In this document: positions 8,447 to 16,378 of the stretch, in pieces | Numbering within the stretch: position 1 is the stretch's first letter | How the letters are laid out: each line of letters begins with the position of its first letter | Assembly: GCA_913060695.1 (NCBI GenBank) | Contig: CAJXUA010000011.1 | Span: 1 to 64,000 of the forward strand | Reading direction: 5' to 3' | Source of the DNA: an uncultured Gammaproteobacteria bacterium | GTDB lineage: Bacteria > Pseudomonadota > Gammaproteobacteria > Pseudomonadales > Pseudohongiellaceae | Length of the DNA: 64,000 nucleotides | The notes under the pieces: model-generated | Database searches by the model: none | Told to the model about the DNA's origin: nothing | Seen by the model: the letters and a program-made list of their open reading frames with translations, nothing else | Made by a program: the position numbers and the translations under genes

Positions 8447-9958
8447 ATGGGATTCGCCGCGCACTTGATTGCTTTGGCATGGCAGGCGCTGATGCGCAAC
8501 AAAGCACAGACACTTATGGCAATGCTAGGAGTCACTGTCGGCGTTGGGGCATTGGTGACAAGCATGGCTCTCGGCCGAGGTGCGCAAGAGGCGATTAAAG
8601 ATCAGCTTCTAGCCGCTGGCGCTAATATGATCATTGTGAACTCCGGCAACTATCAGACAGAGCGTGCTGGGGCTGGGGGTTCACCGGCAGACCACGGGTA
8701 TATTCCCTCGCCTAAACCGCAGCGTACTCCCTATCTAGTTAAAGGCCCTATCCCTGGGTTTCCCAATGTTCGTCTGCTCAACGCCCACTTCGAAGATGAC
8801 CCGATGGCTGAGCATGATCATCCTCTGGCCAGCGAACGCTTGGGTGACAATATGGCGGGCCTTGGCGCCGCAGCTACTTTGACATTGGACGATGCCGAGG
8901 CGATACGCAATGAGATCCCGGGTATCGACTTTGTCGCCTCTGGGGTGCATGAGAACGCGCGCATCTCCCTCAAGGCAGATCCAATGAAACAATGGTTCAC
9001 TCGTCTGCATGGTACCGAGTCAGACTTGCCCGTGATTCGCAGTGGTTGGATATTCCCCTATGGGCGCTTTCTAAGCGCATCGCAAGTGCGAGATGCCGAA
9101 CAAACAATGGTAATTGGCCGTGTGGTGGCCGCCCGTCTCTTTGGGGAGGGCATCAACCCCGTAGGAGAGACCATCGTTCTATGGAACCAGGATTTCAGAG
9201 TCATTGGTGTTGTAGACAGTACTAGCTGGGCAGCGCAGCCCAGCGCAGGGGACGATCAATTCGATGCAATCTATATTCCCGTCACTACAGTCCATAGTCT
9301 GCTCAATCTTAGTAAATTGAACACCATCACCATTACTACCGAGTCTGCAGGTGAGACGACCCGTATAAGCAAGCAGATCGAAGATATCCTTAGGCGGCGT
9401 CACGGAATTACGGAGCAAATGCCCGACGATTTCACCGTGAAGACACAGGCGCAGCAGTTACTTGGCAAAGGGCTATCGCCCGATGTTGCACGCATCGTTG
9501 CAGGCAATCTCGAGAGTATCGATGCCCTGACCATAGAACAGCTATCGGCATCGCTGCAACGTGCTAACAGGACTATGCTGGCTCTGCTTGCAGGGGTTGC
9601 CACGGTGTCGCTTCTTGTGGGTGGCATAGGCGTCATGAATCTTCTTTTACTCTCTGTCACGCAGCGCACCCGCGAAGTCGGTCTACGCATGGCGATGGGG
9701 GCGCGAGGCAGTGACATAGCCTCGCAGTTCGTGCTTGAGGCGATCGTATTGAGCGTAGTTGGCGGACTGATCGGCGCTGCCTGCGGCGTGTTGGTAGCGG
9801 AGAGTCTCGAGCAAGTCTTTCAATGGTCGACAGACGTGTCCGTCATCTCGATGGTATTCGCAATTATTGTGGCGGCAGTGCTCGGTATAGTCTCGAGTGT
9901 TTACCCCGCCCATCGTGCTTCTCAACTTAATCCTATTGGTGCTCTTAATCATGAGTAA
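8447..9958 (+). CDS. MacB/FtsX-type ABC permease 1
   Basis: The 503-residue inner-membrane protein has the four-helix MacB plan without an ATPase domain: an N-terminal helix (residues ~13-40, GVTVGVGALVTSMALGRGAQ), a large periplasmic core (~45-365) and three C-terminal helices containing VSLLVGGIGVMNLLLLSV, TREVGLRMAMGARGSDI and VLGIVSSVYPAHRASQLNP. The core motif ANMIIVNSGNY recurs in permeases 2 and 3. Its core is longer than that of permease 3, with a His/Pro-rich stretch near residue 80-130. AGGAGAG precedes the ATG. It is the first of three paralogous permeases behind one ATPase. Confidence 0.94.
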   Translation: MGFAAHLIALAWQALMRNKAQTLMAMLGVTVGVGALVTSMALGRGAQEAIKDQLLAAGANMIIVNSGNYQTERAGAGGSPADHGYIPSPKPQRTPYLVKGPIPGFPNVRLLNAHFEDDPMAEHDHPLASERLGDNMAGLGAAATLTLDDAEAIRNEIPGIDFVASGVHENARISLKADPMKQWFTRLHGTESDLPVIRSGWIFPYGRFLSASQVRDAEQTMVIGRVVAARLFGEGINPVGETIVLWNQDFRVIGVVDSTSWAAQPSAGDDQFDAIYIPVTTVHSLLNLSKLNTITITTESAGETTRISKQIEDILRRRHGITEQMPDDFTVKTQAQQLLGKGLSPDVARIVAGNLESIDALTIEQLSASLQRANRTMLALLAGVATVSLLVGGIGVMNLLLLSVTQRTREVGLRMAMGARGSDIASQFVLEAIVLSVVGGLIGAACGVLVAESLEQVFQWSTDVSVISMVFAIIVAAVLGIVSSVYPAHRASQLNPIGALNHE

Positions 9959-9972
9959 AGAGGGTGATTGCA

Positions 9973-10452
9973 ATGCATAGTTTTCCTGTAGTTTGGGCTC
10001 GCGCCATTTTGTGTGCGGCACTGTTAAGTATTCCCGCGCTAGCTCTTGGACATGGCGAGGAGGAACACGGTAATCACGACGCCAAACATGGCGGTTTCGT
10101 AATGATGTATCTGGATATGCATTTCGAGTTGGTAGTACCAGAGCAGGGCGGCATACAGCTCTACTACAGCGATCCACTGCGCAATGATCTGCCTGCCGCA
10201 GTGGTTGCAGATGTGAGCGTTGAGATCGAAAGAAGTGGTAACAGCATTGAACCGGTCGCCATGATGATTAGCGCCAGTGGCGATCATTGGATGGGGGAGA
10301 GTACTCCTGTCACCAACATAGATGACATCGTGCGTGTCGCTTTCCTGTTCCAAGGTGAACCGTTCGTTCTCGACATCCCGGCGATGGTATTGCCGCGCTT
10401 CATGGATGCCCCCACGCCCGTCATCGCAGAGTCAGAACATGCTGGACACTAG
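9973..10452 (+). CDS. Exported His-rich small protein in the permease cluster
   Basis: The chosen ATG at 9973 has AGAGGG 8 nt upstream; an in-frame GTG at 9964 overlaps that ribosome site and is less likely. The 159-residue product has a signal peptide (cleavage near ALALGHG). The mature N-terminus is rich in His, Glu and Asp (HGEEEHGNHDAKHGG) and the C-terminus ends SEHAGH. The middle includes MYLDMHFELVVPEQGGIQLYYSD, resembling small periplasmic proteins seen beside metal-efflux genes. It likely binds a divalent metal (inference). It starts 14 bp after permease 1 and its 3-prime end overlaps permease 2 by 14 bp. Confidence 0.8.
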   Translation: MHSFPVVWARAILCAALLSIPALALGHGEEEHGNHDAKHGGFVMMYLDMHFELVVPEQGGIQLYYSDPLRNDLPAAVVADVSVEIERSGNSIEPVAMMISASGDHWMGESTPVTNIDDIVRVAFLFQGEPFVLDIPAMVLPRFMDAPTPVIAESEHAGH

Positions 10453-11872
10453 TTTCAAGATGGCATTAAAGGCCTTGCTGCAGAATCGCTTGCAGGCTCT
10501 TTTAACCCTTAGCGGCATGAGTATTGGTGTCGCCATGGTTGTCGTAGTTTCAGGTCTCGGGCGCGGCGCGCAAGAACAGATCGAGAACCAGATCGAAAGC
10601 GCCGGTCCTACCATGATTAGCATTCGCTCCGGTAATTTTCAGCTACTCGCACAAGCAAACGGGGGGCAGGATAGCTCGGGCGGCGAAGTGTCCGAGTCAG
10701 GCCTCGTGGATGCCGAGATGGCTATGCTCGGAGAGACCGGTGGCACCGGTGCCGTCAGCACCAAGCAGCGTAAGGTGAAGATTACTAAGGTGCGCAGTCC
10801 TGCTTGGCCCCTGCGCATGGAAGAACTCGAAATGCTCGGCAACGAGATCGAAGATGTGCGCGCAGTTGCCGGTAGCCTCAGTGGCAATCTCTCGGTAGAT
10901 CGCGCAGACGAGAGTCCTGTGCGTATCGCACGGCTTTTCGGATTCCAGAATTCCTGGCATGAGATGCAAAGCTGGAAAGTGCTAGAGGGGCGCGCGGTGA
11001 GCGAGCGCGAGCAAAACTCTGGTGCACCTGTGATGTTGATAAGCGAGACAACTGCCGCGCGAATCTGGCCAGCGGAGGACGCCATTGGGAAGAGCCTTTC
11101 CCTAGGCGGGCAGAATGTCTCGGTCGTTGGCATCATTGCCGACGAAGAAGATCAAACAAGTTCCATCATCGTGCCGACCATCTATATCCCCTTGCAACTC
11201 GCCATGAAATTGCTGAATCGCGATACCTTCGATGAGATCACGGTGCGCACGCGCTCCGTTGCGACCACCTCCCGCGTTGCCGCAAGCATTCGCGAGTCGA
11301 TGCGTGCGCTGCGGGAATTACCCGAAGACACCCTAGAGGATTTCCGAGTCGAGACCCAGAGTGTATCGGCTATGCCGGGGCTAGGTTCGGATCCGCGTCT
11401 CTCACGCGCCGTTCACTCCAATGTGGTGGAATTCGAGCAGGCCTCATGGGAAGAGATGGCGAAGAGTTTAAGACAAGCTGGCCGTACCTTTACCCTTCTT
11501 CTCACTGCGGCAGCAGCAGTCTCACTTCTAGTGGGCGGCATAGGGGTCATGAATATTATGTTGGTCTCGGTGGCACAACGACGCAGGGAGATTGGCCTGC
11601 GTATGGCACTTGGTGCGCGCATGAACGACGTTCTAGTACAGTTCATTGTCGAGGCGGTAACACTTGCAGCATTGGGTGGCTTAGTGGGCCTTGGTCTAGG
11701 CGCGATTGGGCTGTATATCGTCGATCATGGGATGAACTGGGCGACTTCTGTGTCACCTACCATGTTGTTTGTTGCCGTGGCCTTGGCGGCGAGCACTGGC
11801 ATTATTTTTGGGTACGGCCCTGCACGCAGTGCGGCAAGCCTGGACCCCGTTGTCGCACTTAAAATCGATTAA
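10439..11872 (+). CDS. MacB/FtsX-type ABC permease 2
   Basis: The open frame begins at 10322, but the ATG at 10439 starts the recognisable family sequence (MLDTSFKMALKALLQNRLQA) and gives 477 residues. It overlaps the end of the His-rich gene by 14 bp, implying translational coupling. The layout is one N-terminal helix (GMSIGVAMVVVVSGLGRGAQ), a periplasmic core with the motif PTMISIRSGNF, and three C-terminal helices with VSLLVGGIGVMNIMLVSVAQ and REIGLRMALGARMNDV. There is no ATPase domain. Its core diverges strongly from those of permeases 1 and 3, so the three probably have distinct periplasmic partners or form a hetero-oligomer (inference). Confidence 0.93.
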   Translation: MLDTSFKMALKALLQNRLQALLTLSGMSIGVAMVVVVSGLGRGAQEQIENQIESAGPTMISIRSGNFQLLAQANGGQDSSGGEVSESGLVDAEMAMLGETGGTGAVSTKQRKVKITKVRSPAWPLRMEELEMLGNEIEDVRAVAGSLSGNLSVDRADESPVRIARLFGFQNSWHEMQSWKVLEGRAVSEREQNSGAPVMLISETTAARIWPAEDAIGKSLSLGGQNVSVVGIIADEEDQTSSIIVPTIYIPLQLAMKLLNRDTFDEITVRTRSVATTSRVAASIRESMRALRELPEDTLEDFRVETQSVSAMPGLGSDPRLSRAVHSNVVEFEQASWEEMAKSLRQAGRTFTLLLTAAAAVSLLVGGIGVMNIMLVSVAQRRREIGLRMALGARMNDVLVQFIVEAVTLAALGGLVGLGLGAIGLYIVDHGMNWATSVSPTMLFVAVALAASTGIIFGYGPARSAASLDPVVALKID

Positions 11873-11896
11873 TTATCTCTTCTTCTTGGAGTAAGC

Positions 11897-13210
11897 ATGT
11901 CCGCAATGTTGCCGGTTAATATTAAATTAGCGATCCGCTCCCTTAGTCGCAACCCACTGCGCACCGTCTTGACGATGCTCGGCATCATCATAGGGGTGGC
12001 AGCGGTATTGACGATGGTGGCCTTGGGCACAGGGGCAAGAGCATCCGTCGAGAGTGAGGTGAGTTCCGCGGGAACCAATATCGTATTCGTACGCTCGGGT
12101 AACTATACCCGCGGAGGCAAGACCGTTGGCATCGCCTCGGGCCTCGGGGCCGCCAATACGCTTATCCCCGACGACGGCAGCGCCATTTTGCAACAAGTGG
12201 CCGGCATCACCGCTATTAGCCCGGGCGTATCACTACGGACATTCGTGACCGCTGGCGACGCGAGGGAGTTCCTACGCGTACAAGGGGTGGCAAGCAACTT
12301 CTCCTCAATCTATACCTGGAATTTTAGCCAAGGACGAATGTTAGTAGACAACGGTCCTGCAGAGGCGGTGTTGGGTCAGACACTTGCGACTAAGCTATAT
12401 GGCAGCAGCAATCCAGTCGGCAATGTCATTCAGGTACGCGACACGGTTTATACCGTGGTAGGGGTTACCGACGGTCAGGCGGAAGATCATGCGGAAGTTA
12501 TGTTCGTCCCATGGCAATCTTTGCAAGCTAGTATGGGAGTGGGTCACATCGACTCGCTTACTCTTGCCGCAGAGAAGGCGGGGGAGACCTCTCGCATCGG
12601 CGAAGAGGTAAAGTCGATTCTTCGAGCGCGACATAATATAAGCACAGAATTGGGTGTGGATGGCATGTTGGAGCCAGACGATTTTATCGTGGAGACTCAG
12701 GCCGCGCAGGCACTTACCAAGGGGCTTTACACTCCGGCCGCGGCTTTTGCTTTAGCGAACCTGCCTAAACTCGATGAGGTCACTCTGGACGAGATGGCGG
12801 ACACTCTGGATCGCGCAAGCAACACCATGACGGCGCTTCTTGCCAGCATCGCTGCGGTGTCACTCATTGTCGGGGGCATCGGCATCATGAATATCATGCT
12901 GGTGGCGATAACCGAGCGAACGCGTGAGATCGGATTGCGCATGGCCACCGGCGCTCGCTCTGGCGACGTGGCCATGTTGTTCCTAATCGAGTCTATTACC
13001 CTTAGCGTAGTAGGGGGGCTCATCGGGCTCGTGCTCGGCTTACTCTCTGCGCAGGTGGTAGGCTGGTCCCTCGGTTGGCCTGCGACTATCTCCGTTGCGT
13101 CGACAGTCATGGCGATCGGTATTGCGGCATTGGTTGGTTTAATCTTCGGTATCTACCCAGCACGCCGTGCATCGTTGTTAGACCCGATCGACGCGTTGCG
13201 AACAGAGTAA
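11897..13210 (+). CDS. MacB/FtsX-type ABC permease 3
   Basis: The 437-residue protein is the shortest of the three permeases and the closest to classical MacB membrane domains: helix 1 MLGIIIGVAAVLTMVALGTG, core motif TNIVFVRSGNY, then VSLIVGGIGIMNIMLVAITE, REIGLRMATGARSGDV and FGIYPARRASLLDPIDALR. It begins 24 bp after permease 2 with GGAG about 5-8 nt before its ATG. No MacA-like adaptor and no TolC-like channel is encoded nearby, which is unlike standard macAB operons. A DUF885-like gene follows almost directly. Confidence 0.94.
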   Translation: MSAMLPVNIKLAIRSLSRNPLRTVLTMLGIIIGVAAVLTMVALGTGARASVESEVSSAGTNIVFVRSGNYTRGGKTVGIASGLGAANTLIPDDGSAILQQVAGITAISPGVSLRTFVTAGDAREFLRVQGVASNFSSIYTWNFSQGRMLVDNGPAEAVLGQTLATKLYGSSNPVGNVIQVRDTVYTVVGVTDGQAEDHAEVMFVPWQSLQASMGVGHIDSLTLAAEKAGETSRIGEEVKSILRARHNISTELGVDGMLEPDDFIVETQAAQALTKGLYTPAAAFALANLPKLDEVTLDEMADTLDRASNTMTALLASIAAVSLIVGGIGIMNIMLVAITERTREIGLRMATGARSGDVAMLFLIESITLSVVGGLIGLVLGLLSAQVVGWSLGWPATISVASTVMAIGIAALVGLIFGIYPARRASLLDPIDALRTE

Positions 13211-13215
13211 GAACT

Positions 13216-14559
13216 GTGACAGATCAGCATGCCATACAGAATAAGCCTAGCTCGTTATTCAAACGCTTACGACTGCCAATTGCGGTGGCCTGCGTTGTTG
13301 CTCTAGGTGCAGGCCTGTACTTGGGACTAGCACCTAGTTCGCCACAGGAGCGTCTTGCCTCCTACGGCGAAGACTACATCGAGCTAGTAATGTCATTAGA
13401 CCGTCTGCAAGAGGGCGAAGTCGATATCTATTATGGTCCTGAAAATCTCGACAAAAGAGAGGCGAGCGATGGTCCTGATCTAGAGTCCCTATTGGCCTCC
13501 ACGCAATCCCTTCGAGATCAATTGGCAGACCCAGAGTTGAGCGTGATTCCTCAGCGTCAGGCCTCTCTTACTAAGAAGGTAAAGAGCTTAATACTAGTAT
13601 TAGAATCCATCATCTCTCCTGAGCAGTTTAGCTATGAGGAAGAAGCGAAGGATATTTTTGGCATCGATCTAAAGGGGAGCGACGAGACCGATCTCGCAGT
13701 GTATCGCGAGCAACTAGAGGCATTGCTGCCTGGCAGCGGCGCGGTTGCATATCGTTTGGCACAGTTTCGCAATCAATTTCTAGTGCCGGCCGATAAGCGC
13801 CAGGCAGTTTTCGCACGGGCCTTGGAAGAGTGTAAGGCTCGTAGCCTGGCTCACTGGACGTTGCCAGAGAGCGAGCATCTACTTGTACAATGGTCTCGAG
13901 ATATCAATGAGCCATGGCACTCATTCGAAGGCAATGGTCAGAGCGTCTTGATGATAAATCCTTTGTCGATGGGCTATCTAAGTTCGGTTCTCGATGTGGC
14001 CTGCCATGAGAGCTACCCTGGGCATCACGCTCAGTATGTGTTCTTAGAGCAGGCAATGGCGGGTGAAGAGATGTTCGTTGAGGATTCGCTGACTCTGCTG
14101 CGCTCGCCCGAATCTGCGCTTCGCGAGGGTGCCGCGAGTTACTCCGTAGATTTGCTATTCCCGCAGGATGAGCGCACACAGTTCGAAAGAGAAGTGCTCG
14201 CTCCGATTGCAGGTTTAGGGTCGTTAGACATCGAGAAATATAATCATGTACGCGTGTTGTTAGACCAGATCGCTTTGGCTACTATTCCTATCCTGCGTGA
14301 CTTCAGTGATCGCACTATTCCTCAAGCCACTGCCACCTTTCGGCTCGAGCGCGAGGCACTGGTGCCAAGCCCGAATCAACTCATCGCATTCTCTGAGCAG
14401 TACGGTGCCTATGCCGCAAGCTATACACTAGCGAGAGCACGCATCGGCGCTTATGTCAGTGATCAAGCCGCTGAAAACGGCGAAGACCCTTGGGTAGTTC
14501 TTAAACGTCTGATCGAGTCTAACGATCTTTCGGTACTCAACTACGGCGTTACTGACTAA
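13216..14559 (+). CDS. Membrane-anchored DUF885-like HExxxGH metallohydrolase
   Basis: The open frame runs back to 13075 inside permease 3, but GTG at 13216, five bases after the permease stop, gives a sensible 447-residue protein with a single N-terminal anchor (IAVACVVALGAGLYLGL, residues ~20-36). The body carries HESYPGHH at about residues 263-270, the HExxxGH signature of the DUF885 group (distant relatives of carboxypeptidase-type metallopeptidases), followed by EGAASYSVDLLFP near 303, where the family has a conserved Glu. It most likely acts in the periplasm on peptides, but no substrate is known. It closes the ABC cassette. Confidence 0.82.
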   Translation: MTDQHAIQNKPSSLFKRLRLPIAVACVVALGAGLYLGLAPSSPQERLASYGEDYIELVMSLDRLQEGEVDIYYGPENLDKREASDGPDLESLLASTQSLRDQLADPELSVIPQRQASLTKKVKSLILVLESIISPEQFSYEEEAKDIFGIDLKGSDETDLAVYREQLEALLPGSGAVAYRLAQFRNQFLVPADKRQAVFARALEECKARSLAHWTLPESEHLLVQWSRDINEPWHSFEGNGQSVLMINPLSMGYLSSVLDVACHESYPGHHAQYVFLEQAMAGEEMFVEDSLTLLRSPESALREGAASYSVDLLFPQDERTQFEREVLAPIAGLGSLDIEKYNHVRVLLDQIALATIPILRDFSDRTIPQATATFRLEREALVPSPNQLIAFSEQYGAYAASYTLARARIGAYVSDQAAENGEDPWVVLKRLIESNDLSVLNYGVTD

Positions 14560-14608
14560 ACTTAGTACGCTGAGATACGAGCGTGCTCCTACCGATTTTT
14601 CCACATCC

Positions 14609-14645
14609 AAAAAAAAAGACCCGCCAATCCGAAGACTGACGAGTC
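14609..14645 (-). terminator. Strong rho-independent terminator after M20 amidohydrolase A
   Basis: On the minus strand GACTCGTCAGTC pairs with GATTGGCGGGTC around a TTCG tetraloop (12 pairs, some G-U), followed by nine T. It lies 20 bp beyond the stop of the gene at 14665. Confidence 0.9.
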
Positions 14646-14664
14646 CTAAACTTACAACGCCTGT

Positions 14665-16299
14665 TTACTGCTCGGGAGGGTAGTCGATACCCAATTGTTC
14701 CAAATAACTGTCGTAGCGCGATGGGTCGTAGTAATACTCTCTCATCTGCGGACGCATCTGTTCCATTATTTCGCTGTTGAGGTCGATCGCAGGTTGATCT
14801 GCCGCGGTAAGCACTGGTGCATACGAGGTGCCATTGAGCTGCACGTTCTCGAAATAGTCCTTAGCTTCAGGGATCAGCGTGGGGTCTGTTAGTAGGTCTA
14901 GTACCGTCATTCCTACCGCCTTAGCGCCTGACACGGCTCCCTTATGGGCGATTGGCGTAGCCATGCCCATTGCAGCGGTTACATGGTGGAATGTCGTTCT
15001 AGGAATGTTTGAGGGATAACCGATCGTGATTGTCGGCACTGTCCACATGATATCGCCAATGTCATCGGATGGTCCGCCAGTGGCGGGCCCGCGTGTTTCT
15101 GGCGAGGATAGTTCCGATACTTCGGTGTTCAGAGGTGCCTCACCGCCATTCATATAATCTACGAAAGAGGTGGTGTTGCGCTCCTGAACCTGACGCGCGA
15201 ACTTCATGTCGTCCTCGCTCCAGCGCGGCATACCGACGCGTTTGATATTCTCGTAAGCTGCCTCTGCCATCGGCTTGTTGCCGTGCTGAGGTGCCGCGTA
15301 ACCCAATACGCGACGAGTTACAGTGGTGCCAGTACCTATCGCTGCAGCTTCAGAAATAGTGTTGCCTATCTCGAATAACTCGCGCACAGATTCGAATGTG
15401 AGATCGCGGAAGTAGTACCACACCGCCGCCTCGTCCGGCACGATATTGGGTTGGCCGCCACCATTGCTGATGATGTAGTGCGAGCGCTGCGACAGCGGCA
15501 GATGCTCGCGGCGCATATTCCACGCATAGTTCATAAGCTCTACGCCATCTAGAGCGCTGCGTCCGGCCCAAGGTGCGCCAGCCGCATGGGCGGTTTTGCC
15601 GTGGAAGGAGTACTCAACAGAGACCATGCCACTGCCACCGGTAGCGCCCCAAGAGGTGCCTAGCCGGTTACCCACGTGGGTGAAAATGTTGGCGTCCACG
15701 TCGTCGAAGACTCCGTCGCGAACATAGTAGGCTTTGGTTGCCAGCAATTCTTCGGCGACCCCTGGCCATACTTTCAGGCGGCCCTTGATATCATGCTCGA
15801 TCATCAGGTCCTTCACGGCGAGCGCCGCCGCGACCATGGCCGGCATGCCGGAGTTATGACCTTCGCCGTGACCTGGTGCCCCTATTACTAAGGGTTGAAT
15901 CTCTGCGGACCCGGGTAGCTGTGAAAGGCCGAGGAGGGCGTCGATGTCGCTGCCTAGGCCAATTGTAGGACCATCGCCGTTCGCCCAGACTGCGGTCCAC
16001 GCTGTTGGAATACCCGCGATGCCCATTTCGATCTCAAAGCCATTGTCCTCCAGGATGCCAGTGATATAGGCGGAGGTTTCGAACTCTTGGAAGCCGGGCT
16101 CCGCGAAACTGAAGATGGAGTCCACCATCTCTTGCACTAGCTTCGCACGGTTGTCGATATTGCTTTCGAGTTCAGTCTTCAGTGCATCGATATCTTGGGC
16201 AAGTGAGGAGGGGGTTTGTGCCATTGAAGCCAGCATCACTGCGGTGATCAGCAAACGTTTTCTAGACAGAATAGGGCTTAATGAGTGAGAGCCTATCAT
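14665..16299 (-). CDS. Exported M20 amidohydrolase A (AbgB-like)
   Basis: The 544-residue protein has a signal peptide (cleavage near SSLAQD, residue ~35) and belongs to the M20 aminoacyl-hydrolase group related to p-aminobenzoyl-glutamate hydrolase subunit B, which cleaves amide-linked acyl or aryl amino acids. Features include FSFAEPGFQEFETSAYI, LGSDIDALLGLSQLPG and the metal loop GHGEGHNSGMPAM (His144, Glu146, His148), where family members usually have a Cys in place of Glu146. A dimerisation domain follows (SVEYSFHGKTAHAAGAPW). It is an adjacent paralog of the gene at 16379, almost the same length and very similar throughout. Export of such an enzyme is notable because E. coli AbgAB is cytoplasmic. 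Confidence 0.92.
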   Translation of the reverse strand: MIGSHSLSPILSRKRLLITAVMLASMAQTPSSLAQDIDALKTELESNIDNRAKLVQEMVDSIFSFAEPGFQEFETSAYITGILEDNGFEIEMGIAGIPTAWTAVWANGDGPTIGLGSDIDALLGLSQLPGSAEIQPLVIGAPGHGEGHNSGMPAMVAAALAVKDLMIEHDIKGRLKVWPGVAEELLATKAYYVRDGVFDDVDANIFTHVGNRLGTSWGATGGSGMVSVEYSFHGKTAHAAGAPWAGRSALDGVELMNYAWNMRREHLPLSQRSHYIISNGGGQPNIVPDEAAVWYYFRDLTFESVRELFEIGNTISEAAAIGTGTTVTRRVLGYAAPQHGNKPMAEAAYENIKRVGMPRWSEDDMKFARQVQERNTTSFVDYMNGGEAPLNTEVSELSSPETRGPATGGPSDDIGDIMWTVPTITIGYPSNIPRTTFHHVTAAMGMATPIAHKGAVSGAKAVGMTVLDLLTDPTLIPEAKDYFENVQLNGTSYAPVLTAADQPAIDLNSEIMEQMRPQMREYYYDPSRYDSYLEQLGIDYPPEQ

Positions 16300-16324
16300 G
16301 GGGTATTCCTCAATACTTCAATTG

Positions 16325-16355
16325 AAAAACTAGTGGCACGTCAATGCCACTAGTT
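16325..16355 (-). terminator. Terminator between the two M20 amidohydrolase genes
   Basis: AACTAGTGGCA and TGCCACTAGTT form an 11-bp perfect stem with a 6-nt loop; on the minus strand five T in a row follow. It indicates that the two paralogs are separate transcription units. Confidence 0.85.
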
Positions 16356-16378
16356 AGCTTTACTTGACCATCGCAGTA

